NCBI GenBank assembly: GCA_022494885.1
Contig: JAGVSM010001273.1
Coordinates: forward strand, 20,876-84,875
Source: Micrasema longulum
Taxonomy: Eukaryota; Arthropoda; Insecta; Trichoptera; Brachycentridae
Direction: 5' to 3'
DNA: 64,000 nucleotides
Shown: positions 20,166-30,394 of the stretch, one piece after another
Numbering within the stretch: the stretch's first letter is position 1
Layout of the letters: every line of letters starts with the position of its first letter
Notes under the pieces: generated by a model
Database searches by the model: none
Seen by the model: only the letters and a program-made list of their open reading frames with translations
What the model was told of the DNA's origin: nothing
Translations under genes and position numbers: made by a program

Positions 20166-20940
20166 AATTTGAAAAATAAGAGGAAGGAATGGAGACGTTT
20201 GGAAGAGGCCGCTATCCAGCACACTGCTGGAGAGAACAAGGCTGAAGAAAAAGAAGAAGAGGATGCGATCCTGAGACCAAGATCCGAGAAACACTCGTTT
20301 GTGATTTCGGTTGTATGTTGTACCATTTATCCCGCCGGACAAAAAAATACATTCAAACGTTTGATGGCAAAAAAAACATGGCGTCAGCTAAACTATCTTG
20401 TATTTTGTATATAGTTTTTCTGTTTTTCTAGCAAAAAGATAACAAAACGCAAAAGACATTATGTCTACTAGTATATATATGAGGAAGGAACCAGCAGGTT
20501 TAGCACAAGAGTTCCGACGTGTCGTTTACGACGTTCGTTATAATATGTAACGTGCCCAAACGAACGCGAAAATAAAGTCTAGAACGAAATGCTTTCGTTT
20601 TGCGAGGGTCTCGAAGATTGTTCATGTCTAAAAATATTTTTTTTCTACAAAAAATACAGAAAAATACCGTATTCTAACGTATTAAACCGTTTCTTACACA
20701 TATATGGTGAATGGTAATTATATTTATTTATTCATGCATTTCATAATATATACTGTTTTTTGTTCACTTTGCCCAGCTGTATGAAACAGTACTAATGATT
20801 TTCTTTTTGTATTACTGTAGAATATTTTATTATTTAAACTTTCTACTTAATATTCCGTAAATTTTTTGGTTCATTTTTTTAATATTTAATTTATTTTAAA
20901 AACATTTAAGTTTGTAAGTGAAAATTCTTGATGGAAGTTC
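20166..20940. other. Unassigned; weak LTR-like signal at 20470-20580
   Basis: A Lys/Glu-rich 87-codon frame (20151-20414) starts inside the F repeat and has coiled-coil-like composition, but nothing supports expression. AGTATATATATGAGG near 20475 followed about 95 bp later by AATAAAGTCTAG could be a promoter and poly(A) site of a small LTR. No boundaries are visible. Confidence 0.3.
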
Positions 20941-21190
20941 AATGTAATTTATTATACAAATAAAAGACGAGTGATATTTCAATCTACAAATTTGGAATAT
21001 CTAGTTTAATTTTATTTAATTTACTTTCATATAACTTTGAATTATCTATCCTTACATCTGTTTTGCATTGAACTCCTTAATAAAGATACCAGTCTCGAAG
21101 TTGTCGCGATAGCGATGAAACCGGTCACTGGATATTCCAAATTTGTGGATTAAAGTATCACTCTTCTTTTATTTATGTAATTTTTTATTT
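20940..21190 (+). mobile_element. Penelope-like 3' region with inverted repeats and hammerhead-like motif
   Basis: AATAAAAGACGAGTGATATT and CACAAATTTGGAATATC-type sequence at 20955-21002 recur inverted at 21131-21180. Between them, CCAGT, CTCGAAG, a short stem, GATGAAACCGGTC and ACTGG (21090-21132) follow the order of a type I hammerhead: stem I, core, stem II, GAAA, short stem III, cleavage site, stem I. Hammerheads of this shape are known from Penelope-like elements. The core CTCGAAG departs from CTGANGA, so activity is doubtful. Confidence 0.45.
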
Positions 21191-21599
21191 TATTAATCTT
21201 GGGTATAAGGAAATTTATGTTTGTAAAATTATTTTTTTTAAATATTAAGCCAAATATGTTAGTATTATTAATGTTTGTAAAAGGCAGATTTGCCGTTTAT
21301 GTTAATAAAATAAAATACATAGTTTTTAACTATAAAATATCAATGGTTATAATACAGTCCTTACAATCAAATATTACTAATCAGGTGATTATACAGCCAT
21401 TTCATTAAGAAAAACTACCGACGCCTACCGTATTCTACCGTATTATAACAGTAGAATACGTTTCTTGCACTAAACTACCCATGGTATAACTACCAGCCTC
21501 ACATCTCTACCGCTGACCTATTTCGAAATGGATGAGAAAAAAAAATTGTACCTTTTTTTGACGTAGTTATTATTAGACTGAGTTTTTCTACTGACATTT

Positions 21600-21720
21600 C
21601 TTGGTGGAACTGCATTTTAACCAGTCTGACGATGTCGGTCACAACGAAACCCGGTTGCTGGTAAATATTATGAATAAAAGTAGAATGAAACTGTGTGCGT
21701 ATTTTCATTATTATTTATTT
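21600..21720 (+). mobile_element. Penelope-like 3' end, second hammerhead-like motif
   Basis: CCAGTCTGACGATGTCGG, CACAACGAAACCCGG and TTGCTGGTAAATATTATG keep the stem I pair (CCAGT/GCTGG), an exact CTGACGA core and the GAAAC box. Stem II is not convincingly paired. A related degenerate site lies at 48690-48715. Confidence 0.45.
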
Positions 21721-21884
21721 ATTTATTTGGCAATTGTAGTCTGCATTACTTTATGGGCTGGTTTAACCCATCATGTAATTCAGATTGTAAATATAAGTTA
21801 GAAGTTGATGAATAGAAAGCAGATAGCTGCTAAACTGCCGATGTGTACAGAAAAATATATCCATATTATCCGCAGAAGCCGTAC

Positions 21885-22095
21885 TCAGCAATCGAATTGC
21901 CCTGTTAATGGGAGAACTCCAAGAAAAAAATAACGGTGAGATTCGAGGGTGTTGTAATCCAGCGTCCTTGCTAGAAATAATGATGGGTAAAATAATGAAT
22001 AATTATTATTTTCTTTAAGATACAAGTATCGCAAAAATTGCTTTGGAACCTTCTCTATTTTAAGGATGTGGTTTGATTCAGTAGTCATCCGTTAT
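21885..22095 (-). pseudogene. LINE M reverse transcriptase fragment
   Basis: A 67-codon minus-strand frame (21885-22088) contains ILKIEKVPKQFLRYLYLKEN, then YPSLFLARTLDYNTLESHRY. The xxIExxQxxFLRxL...LxxRR pattern is the LINE thumb-to-C-terminal region. A second copy in the opposite orientation is at 56450-56642, with the same ARxLxYNTLE block. Confidence 0.75.
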
Positions 22096-22206
22096 GAGCT
22101 TTGGTAAGGTGCCAAGAATCTTACCCATATAGTACTGGCACTAAACAAGAGTTGAATAATCGGCATTTCGTTTTGACCGAGTAAGGTTCCAGTTACATTT
22201 ATACAG

Positions 22207-22520
22207 CTATGTTTTGAGTAAGTCCAAATATTTTCAGACGGGCTGGATTACCTCTCTATTTGGATCAGTAGCCCAGTAGGTGAATTGATTCAACTGGACG
22301 AATCGCATCCACATGATAAACGTTTCAGCTTTTTTACTTCGCAAAAGTCAACAGATGGAAGCGTAGAGGAAATGTATATGTTAAAACATAGGTGGAATTG
22401 AGAATATTACACAGTGTAAAAATTGGCCACTTAAACCAGCCAATGACAGGTCATAAGCCCTGTTAATGCCTAGATTTCCATATTCCGTTCTCAAAAGTGT
22501 TTTCCCCTTCTGTTGCCACA
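22207..22520 (+). repeat. F repeat, nearly full unit
   Basis: In order: TTTTGAGTAAGTCCAAAT, GTAGGTGAATTGATTCAACT, GTTTCAGC, AAAAGTCAACAGATGGAAG, ATTACACAGTG, ACCAGCCAATGACAGG, CATAAGCCCTG and CTTCTGTTGCC. It belongs to the F subtype with GAGGGAAAAC-like ends. Confidence 0.85.
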
Positions 22521-23295
22521 AATTCAGCATTTTTGCAGTTTTAAAATATCGATATCGTTACGATCTTTCGACGAAGCGATCGCGAACATCGTCATTCGGT
22601 TTTCGTGCACAGAACTAACATCATTACGGGACTAATTTAGTCTCCGTACATCTTCTTCTCTCGTCTTCTTGTTCCTCGGGGAATGCTGGCTACATTCTGT
22701 GTAGGGGGTCCATTAGTACACCTTCGGAAAGGCGGGAGAAAATATGCGAAAAAACATTTTAGCGGCCGCAAACACGGTGCAAACGCAGTCGTACGATAGA
22801 TTTATTACATCATTAAAAAGAGTTTCTTTTCAAATTCTATTCAGGTCCCCATCGTCGTTAATCAGGAGATTAAGAATGAAATTTATGTTAAGAAAAGCGC
22901 ATGTTCTTACCTAGGAATTTTAGGTTTTAAACACAAGAGGTATCCGAACTTTTTGAAAAGCAAGGGTGCCTGTTCGTAAATGATATTCTATGGCTCAAAT
23001 GTGTTACTATCCAAGAGTATATACATATATAGAGAGACAACAAAACAGTTTACCAATCCAATGCATGTTGCCGGTTATAGCGGAATCATTTTTTACAATA
23101 TGTTCTGAATGAGAGAAAGGGAGACAAAAAAAATCTGTGGGTACGGTCCTCATTTTTTGTTTTGTAGTCGATTTTAGAATTTTACGATGCTCATTTTTTA
23201 CGTAGGCGGCCAGTATTGTTTCGAACTGTCAAACGCTCTGTCGGTATTTTGATGATTGTTTAACGTATTTAGTGCTAATTACATCAAAATTCATT
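22521..23295. other. Upstream region of the THAP remnant
   Basis: Higher GC than its surroundings at 22550-22790, with CGATCGCG-type words, then AT-rich sequence. No repeat from elsewhere in the window is visible, so this may be single-copy DNA. The 60 bp before the THAP ATG contain no clear TATA box. Confidence 0.35.
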
Positions 23296-24068
23296 ATGCC
23301 GACTTGTGCCATGAAAGGATGTTCAAATAGAACTGGAAAAGGGAGAAAACGCTTCAGTTATCACAGGTATTTATCAAATATTATACATTTTCAAGTTAAT
23401 ACGTTTTTTGGTAGTTTTCAACATAAATGCACCACTATTTTTGTACTATCATTTGAGCAATGATTATAGCATTTGTTTCTATGTAATTCAAATACCTTAT
23501 ACATTGAATTTATGTGATTTAAATCATTTTTTTCAATCGTTTCAATCCAAATATTTCTTTAAATGTTCAAGACACGCAAACTCGACGACCTTTTACCGAG
23601 TCAACCGACATCTAGAAATAATTCTTTCTCTTTTTATATCATTGAAAAAATGTGAAATTGCCGTTTATTGAATGTAACTAAAAGAGATGACAATACATCT
23701 GCGCCAATTTTGAATGGTATTTTTATGACCACTTTTTGGGCGGCTCTTATAATTAAGAATGCCAGGGCTGCGCATTACCTTAAAATATTACGTTTTCACT
23801 TAAATGGTATTTATTAGTGTAATCATTTTATTAATAAATTTATAAGCATAATATAGTTAATTAAGGTTTTTTTTTTGGATTCCCGATAGATGAAATAAGG
23901 TGAAATAAATGGATCCATAAGACAGGACGGAACAATTGTCCCCTGAAAATAACAATTGGGTGTGTTCCAACCACTTTCTGTCCATTAATTTGGACAAAAA
24001 CAAATTATTTGGTACGTGTTATAAATGGTGCTGTACCCCCTTGTTTTCAAAAACTTAACTCGCCGTAG
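23296..24068 (+). pseudogene. Broken two-exon THAP zinc-finger domain
   Basis: Exon 1 (23296-23366) reads MPTCAMKGCSNRTGKGRKRF then SYHR, with the C-x4-C pair and the donor CACAG/GTATTT. Exon 2 starts at about 23879, where FPIDEIR is followed by a TGA and NKWIHKTGRNN. After a one-base frame change it gives LSPENNNWVCSNHF with the Cys and His that complete the C2CH zinc site. After another change it gives NGAVPPCF, the AVPxxF motif that closes THAP domains. The expected AG acceptor before exon 2 is GG. With a lost acceptor, one stop and two frame changes, this is a pseudogene or a badly decayed transposase/host gene. No downstream domain is visible after a possible donor at 24068/24069. Confidence 0.75.
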
Positions 24069-24284
24069 GTAAATATACATTATAAATAAAAATAAATTGC
24101 AGAGTCATCTGCAGGCGATTACTAGTACTTAATTTAACTCGGAAGAGTCTTAACTACATAAAATAAAGTAATCTGCTTAATTAAAATACTTAACTTCAAT
24201 ATCAATACATAGATGGCCCTCCAACTCGCTTGTGGATAGTTTCTCAAATTCATAACATAAATACAAAAATCAAAAATGTTACCG

Positions 24285-24440
24285 GTGTGGATATTCGCTA
24301 ATAAGCGGAATGGGGAATGTTGTAGTACTTAAAGTGGTCACTTAACCCAGCCAATGACAGGTCATAAGCCCTGTAAACGCTCGAATATCCATAATCCTGA
24401 ATTTGGAAAAAAATTCTACCTCATCTCTGTAGGGATATAA
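24285..24440 (+). repeat. F repeat fragment, diverged
   Basis: GCGGAATGGGGAATGTTGTA, AAAGTGGTCACTTAACCCAG, CCAATGACAGGTCATAAGCC and a degraded CATCTCTGTAG end are in F+ order. Confidence 0.7.
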
Positions 24441-24479
24441 ATAAAAAAATATACATTTATTTCATATTTATATACCATA

Positions 24480-24615
24480 AAGTCAGAAAAATCAGTGTAC
24501 GTGCATGAGAAGATGTATGAATGTAGAAGAAGCGAGATCTACATGCAAAGACAGAGTGATATAGTGTTATATCCTCTCTGCCTACCTCTTCGGTGAAACG
24601 GCGTGATTTCTCCAA
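24480..24615 (+). pseudogene. LINE K (RTE-like) last ORF segment
   Basis: The plus frame reads CMRRCMNVEEARSTCKDRV, then one stop and CYILSAYL, matching RACMTRCMHVEEARNVYQDR...ILSAYLE in the LINE K copy at 7.9 kb. Only about 40 codons remain. Confidence 0.7.
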
Positions 24616-25339
24616 ATCTATCCAAAGATACAAGTTAAATTTTTTTTTAAAATAGAGATTACTGTTTTCAGTTTTAAAATCAAACAACGAATATGGAAAA
24701 TATTATGGAATTGGAGACCCCGTTTAACCAGTTTTTAAAGATGTAAGTTACAACCTGCCATCAGAGCAAGCCAATATTTTTTTCAATATTTTAACAAATT
24801 AGTTAATTTTCAAACTTAAAAAATTTTCTTTATTGCAGTTTTACTTGTTTATTATATGTAATTGCATATTTGTTTTTAACATTAACTCATGTACTCAACA
24901 ATGTTATTTATAATGTTCATTATTGCTTACTTTTGTGTATTAAAAATGTTTTTAGTGAACTTGTTACTAAATTAAAATAAACGTTTTTATTGTACTTCCT
25001 ACTCCCTACCAATCTCTGTAAAAAATCGCCTTAAGTCGTGCATTTGTGACAACCCTGTTTTATAAACATCTGGAAACGAAAAACGTCTTCACTAAACAAA
25101 CGACCACGCCCCCTTTTCAAAAATTCTTACAAACTTTGGAATAGTACGGACTCTAAGATGTATATACTCTAAGGTTACTATAGTCCTTAAAATGTAACAC
25201 GATTAGAATGACAGTTGTCAGAAAAAGTGACGACATAACTTTGTAGTAACGTCAAAGGAGTTATTTATATTGACATATGAAAAATCATTTGTATCTGGCG
25301 TGTTAATTGATTTTTTAAATACAATTCTTGAAACATAAA
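24616..25339. other. No recognisable gene
   Basis: AT-rich; contains AACAAACGACCACGCCCCCTT around 25100 but no repeat or coding signature that I can identify. Confidence 0.45.
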
Positions 25340-25510
25340 TCAACATCTTTATACATATAATTCCGATGTGCGTGTGATGTCACCGTACTCCTCCTAAACG
25401 GCTTAACCGATTTACGTGCGGTTTTCAGAGAAATATAGATCTTTGCGCTGTGCGTGTTCGTAGATATTAAAATCATCAATCGAATATGTAAAAAAAAGTT
25501 AGAAGCATAA
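25340..25510 (+). mobile_element. Possible Helitron-like 5' end
   Basis: TCTTTATACATATAATTCCG followed by GTGTGATGTCACCGTACTCC and AACGGCTTAACCGATTT resembles the 5' ends of insect Helitrons, which start with TC, a TATATA run and an AACGGCT-ACCGATTT block. No 3' hairpin-CTRR end is found, so this is a resemblance only. Confidence 0.3.
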
Positions 25511-25609
25511 ATGTTTTATTCATCGATCTACCAGGGTTGCGTTCGAGGAGAATGCATTTGCAAAAATGGAAGATATTGTTTTTTTGTGTGTGAAAAAAGT
25601 TTGTTTTTG

Positions 25610-25614
<5 letters not shown>

Positions 25615-25648
<34 letters not shown>

Positions 25649-26095
25649 GATAATTTATATAGCGCCGTTTTTGTGAAAATCACCTCAAGGGCGCTGTACA
25701 GTAAATAAATATCCCACCACGTCTTGCAGCTACAGAGCGCATGGACGGTTGGGATTCTTGTTCCTCGTCTCCAATTATGATATACAGGAGCTAGATTACA
25801 GCACGTCTTGCAGCTACAGAGCGCATAGATAATAAGAAATCTAGCCCCTATTTACAAGTTAAGAGATTTAGTGATATTTAAAAAAAAAAAAAACAAATTT
25901 ATAAAAATAGAAGTTAGATAACAACAAGTCTTGCAGCTACTGAGCGCATGGACGGTTGGAATTCTAGACCTCATTAACTAAATTTGTATATTTGATTGTT
26001 GATAACATTTACCTATTGAAGCTAGATTACTAATCGTCTGGCAGCTACAAAGTGCATGGACGAGTGAAATTCTGGCAACTTAAAATTATCAATAA
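25615..26095 (-). mobile_element. LINE K 3' UTR with four tandem motifs and a (TA)n tail
   Basis: A (TA)n run at 25615-25645 adjoins GGATAATTTATATAGCGCCG, TTTTTGTGAAAATCACCTCA and AGGGCGCTGTACA, the 3' end of LINE K read in reverse. Then GTCTTGCAGCTACAGAGCGC-type motifs occur at about 25724, 25805, 25927 and 26035, each followed by ATGGACGGTTGGGATTCT-like sequence. Spacing is 80-120 bp. The ORF is missing. Confidence 0.8.
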
Positions 26096-27089
26096 ATTTA
26101 CGAAAACAAACATTGAGCATAATAGTCAATTTGTAAGGTGTTCGTGCTAAAAAGTAAACAATAAAAAACTAAACAGATAAAGCACTTCAACACTATGGAT
26201 GACAGACCGGTAAAAATATCCGAAGGGTAGCCCTCGTAGATGTTCGGTAGTCACTAGTCACTGTTGCAGTATCGCACATGTGCAAACACATGTTTTTTAT
26301 AAATTCCTAGAAGATGGTCCGGTCCACGTGCAGTTGCCGAAGGGGGGAAAGAAGTTTATTGTTCCAACGACTTTGTATCCATTTCAGTCTGTATTATTTC
26401 GTTTTATAATGAGAATGAAATTCCCGCTCAATTTTATTTATTTTTTACATTATTATTAGACAAACGGATGTATGAGAGTGGTTCGAGGATTGACGTATCA
26501 TTTTGTGTGTACGAGCATATTGGAAAGAATATTTTAAATCTATTGAGTATTTATCAATAAGTTCACTTTTGGTAGCACTGTTGTAATTCGTCGTGGGAGG
26601 TAGTATTCTAGATAGTTAAATCTTGGTACATTCGCATCGCAAATTAATACATTCTTAAACGATTTCAATGGGTTCATGTACTTTTCTATGATTTTAAAGT
26701 AGGCGCACTGCTGTTTGAAAGTTTCCGTTATTCACTACTTGTCACATATTTTTTTAGCAAGAAAAAAGCGCAAAATAATGATTAAAAATTAATAGTCTTC
26801 TTTTTCCACTTTTTGTTTACACACCGACCACTTATAAACACTAACACAATGTTTGTTTAGCAGTTTACAATTTCATTTCAAATATTAAGCTACGATTGGA
26901 GAGATAAACTATAATTCACGCCCAGCCGGTACGGAGGCTGAGCGCGAAGTGTTAACAAACAGCGTTTTTTTTTGGATTTCAATCAGATTCTTTTCTTAAA
27001 TACCTTTTAATTTCTACCCATTTATTTCTTTTTATTGGATTTTCGGAAACACTAAAATAATATTTAATTCAATACGTTTTAAAAAATCG
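26096..27089. other. No recognisable gene or repeat
   Basis: Part of the longest stretch without an identifiable element. Open frames are short. GC-richer spots (CGCCCAGCCGGTACGGAGGC at 26920) have no partner. It could be single-copy intergenic or intronic DNA. Confidence 0.5.
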
Positions 27090-27290
27090 TATTCCTGGAT
27101 GAGCACACCCTTTTGTTGGTGAGATGAGCGGAGTTTGACGTTTGCAGAAAGAATGCCATATTTGAGAAAATATTTATTTTATGTTTTGGAATTCAACCAT
27201 AAACAAGTACCTATGTACCTACTTTTCAATAAAAAGTATTTTGCCGACGCTCGGGCAGGACAACGTCTGTCGGCTAAAAAAAACTAAAAT
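27090..27290 (-). repeat. Repeat W, copy 1
   Basis: On the minus strand it reads CGACAGACGTTGTCCTGCCC, then AAGTAGGTACATAGGTACTT, GGTTGAATTCCAAAACA, AAATATGGCATTCTTTCTGC and AACGTCAAACTCCG. It matches 57430-57665 over about 190 bp in the opposite orientation. Family unknown; the CAGACGTTGTCCTG word recurs in insect interspersed repeats as I recall, but I cannot name it. Confidence 0.65.
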
Positions 27291-28282
27291 AAACCTAATT
27301 ATTAATGACGTTTTTACAAGGTTTTTGGGAAATTTCTAAAGATGTAAATTGTGACACCTTTTTATTCTGTCGTAGATTGTTTTGTATTTTCTCAAAGTAA
27401 GCACCAAATTATGAGTTAAAAATCATAACGAAGATTTTCAGCTATGAATTTATGAAAAAAAGCCTTTTAAAAATAAATTATTTTAAATTAAAACATGACA
27501 TTTATTCAATTAGTCATTTCACAGATTGAAAAAAATAATAAAAACAAAAGCACTTTGATAGAAAATATGACATAATTTTTATTTGGTCAGATCAGGTCAC
27601 CAAACACATTTTTTTTATTTATTTACGAAATCACATAAACGTGATAAGTCGTAAATGCCAAAACGACATGCTTAACGATCGCCTGTATTTATCTACTGAG
27701 GTAGTACAGAGCGATTACTAGGCTGACTCTCGATAATATCACAAAACCTAGCGACATTATTTTCGCATCTAGGGGTTCGTTTTATTAAACTGATAGTTAT
27801 GTCGGAATTTAATTCGACTTCAAAATTTACTTATTGCTCTCTCATATTTTTAATAAACTTTAAAAAAAAAATACCAAACTAAAACCGATAATTTTTTTTA
27901 ATAAATCATAATTAAAGGAAAAATGTCTCGGTAGAACAAAATTTTTGACCCTTTAAATGCGTAGATAAACGTATCGAGGGGTTCTAGACCCGTCGGTAGA
28001 AAACGATGTTACGACTTAAATCAAAACTTGATGGTGGGGTAGTGTATTTTTGTAGTCGGTCGGGAGACTTTTATCTTCAACTATGACGCCATACTGAAAC
28101 TTTGTCATTTTAGAGCGTAGATATGTGTACCGTGACGTACGCGTCCCCTTGTTTCATATCGATGTACCTACCCAAAACATGAAGGGGAGGGGTTGGTAGT
28201 ATTTTTTAATTCTTGAAATAACTATATTTAAATTGCTTTTTCTATTTATTTTATTTATTTATTCATATTTTTTCGTATATCT
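27291..28282. other. No recognisable gene
   Basis: AT-rich to 27600, then mixed. ATCTTCAACTATGACGCC at 28072 echoes the ATCTTCAACTATACCGTC of repeat X at 28300, possibly an older copy of part of it. Confidence 0.4.
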
Positions 28283-28390
28283 TTACAATTGCTAGAGGGA
28301 ATTTATCTTCAACTATACCGTCAAGGTGAAGGTATGACGTCTTTATCTCCCCATCATAATCGAGGCCCAGATATTTGAAACTCTAAAGTC
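28283..28390 (+). repeat. Repeat X, copy 1
   Basis: GAATTTATCTTCAACTATAC, CGTCAAGGTGAAGGTATGAC and GTCTTTATCTCC...ATAATCGAGGCCC are nearly identical to the reverse complement of 41855-41940. About 80 bp with one or two differences. No coding sense in either frame. Confidence 0.7.
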
Positions 28391-28875
28391 CGAAAATTCT
28401 CTTTTGCCGTCCGACAAATAATTCGCCCGATCTGATCTCCGCGTGATCGGCGGCCCTAAGCTTTCTAGTAATAACCATTTATTTTTCTTACATCTTCAGA
28501 TACAACCTCATTCCTTCGCTAATGAACCAACGGAAAACGCGTTTATTTATGTAGTACAAGATTATATTTTATTATTTTCTCCTGGGGAAGTATTTTCACT
28601 ACAATATTAAGCGGTTTTGTACCGAAAGTATGAAAAGAAGTTACTTGACTGTGATTTATACAAAAAAAAAGAGAATTATTCTTTTTCAACGTGTAAAATT
28701 AATTAGTTCACTATTCTATGGGCAATTTAAGAAGGCACTTGTGACGTTTACACGCTCATGAAGTTCTGTAAATATCGTCTGTTAAGTGTTGGAAACAAAT
28801 GCCGTACTTTTTGTTGTAGTCGCCGAAATAATGCCAATAGTGACGTAAGCAAAAGTGATAACTTCACTATCGATT
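28391..28875. other. No recognisable gene
   Basis: No repeat, tail or coding signature seen. Confidence 0.45.
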
Positions 28876-30240
28876 GACTTTATATCATCATCATTGTCTT
28901 TCCGCACCTAATGGTGCATAAAGCACTGCATTAGTACGCCAATCGCAGGGTATCATGATCAGTTTTTTTATTTATTTATTTGACTTTTTGTACAGAATGT
29001 TATTTGTACATTGGCGGGCTTATTGCCAAATGGCAATTTCTTCCAACCAACCAATAAAGTTAAAGTTTTATTTTTATAATTCAAGTAACAGAACATATTC
29101 AATAGAAAAAAAAGCTTAAAAAGCTAAAGATATGTATATAAAAATAGAAATAATCGTTTTTGTTTATAAATTACCTTAAATCAAAACTATTACTCAGTGG
29201 GAAAAGGGAAATATAAGAGGAAAGAGGAAAAAAGAAAGGAGGAGAGATTAAGGAAGAGAAAGGAGATGTTTCTTCAGACGTGATTTAAACAGAGATAATG
29301 TAGTAACATCTTTGATGGTGGATGGGAGATGATTCCACAGTCGAGCCGCATGGACACTATGTGAGTTAGAGAAGAAAGAGGAATTGTGGATGGGTATTAA
29401 GAGAGTTCCTTGATAATTAGAACGAAGAGGTAAACCATGAACTGATAAGCGTTGAAATTTTTTACGCAGGCATATAGAAGCGTTAGGACTATGAAGAACA
29501 TTGAACAGAAGTGAGAGGGAGTGATAGTCTCTCCGCTGTCTAATTTTGAGTCATTTCAGTTGCCTACGATAATCAGAAATGTGGTCATATTTCCTAAGAT
29601 CAAAAATGTACCTTATGCATGTATTCTGAAGTCGTTCAAGTCGTTCGAGTTGCTCACAGCTTAAATCAGTCATGGAAACATCAGCGTAATCTAGAATGGG
29701 CAGTAGTAATGCTTGTACAAGGGCGCATTTAGTATTAATGGGTAAGAATTTTTGCAACCTTCCAAGTGAGTGTAGACTGAAGAATATTTTGCGGCTTAAT
29801 TCATTAGTATGAGCTCCCCAGCAGAGATGTTCATCCATTTGTACTCCTAGATTGTTTACGGATTTCCTGTATTGAATATTGGTATCATTGACAATAAGAG
29901 GATTAAGTGAAGGTATGTCTAGCTTACTAAGCAATCTTTGACTACCCGCAAACATAATTTGTGTTTTAGATGGGTTTATTAGTAAACCACACTCTTTTGT
30001 CCATGTTGACACGCAATTTAGTGTATTAGACATCGATTCTATTGCTTCGCTGGTGTTTTCATGTGTGTAACATTAAAGTAAGGTGATCAGTCTTTCGTTT
30101 TAGGTACCAGTCTAGGAACTATGAAATATTCTAGTGTAACACCCTTTTAAATAATATTTCATATCAACCATGTTGAGGATTGAACCCAAGACCTCTTGCA
30201 TGGTAGGCAAATGCGCTGACCATTACACCACGAGGCCGGC
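28876..30240 (-). mobile_element. SINE1 split by a LINE C insertion
   Basis: The SINE1 3' part (28876-28962) has ATCATCATCATTG and CCGCACCTAATGGTGCATAA. The 5' part (30063-30240) has GGTGATCAGTCTTTCG, the body, and the head with GGATTGAACCCAAGACC (B box) and AATGCGCTGACCATTACACC (A box). Together they make one minus-strand SINE1 when compared with 13903-14166. A clear duplicated target is not visible at the joints. Confidence 0.85.
28963..30062 (-). pseudogene. LINE C, longest copy: RT C-terminal ORF with one stop
   Basis: From 30033 down to a TAA at 29248, one frame runs about 260 codons with a single TGA at 29551-29553. It reads KECGLLINPSKTQIMFAG, NLGVQMDEHLCWGAHTNELS, LVQALLLPILDYADVSM, LERLQNTCIRYIFDLRKYDH, and after the TGA ends in SVHAARLWNHLPSTIKDV. 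This is the fingers/thumb-to-C-terminal part of a CR1/Jockey-like reverse transcriptase; the catalytic YxDD is upstream of the truncation. The UTR has GCCAAATGGC and a (TTTA)n tail at 28963. It is the reference for family C. Confidence 0.9.
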
Positions 30241-30394
30241 TGTATATTGCGTTTGTTTATTTTTGGGAGTTTGTAATAGGATTAATCAAATTTAAACGAT
30301 GATTATTTTGGCGTCGACCTTATTTATGCGCCAATTAAAAATTAATAAGCTTAAAAAATAAAAGGTTTTATTATGCGTGATGGTCACTTATTTA

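Noticed and set aside
28963..30062. Target duplication for LINE C in SINE1
   Set aside because: The interruption is clear from comparison with the intact SINE1, but no duplicated string longer than a few bases can be read at the joints, so none is claimed.
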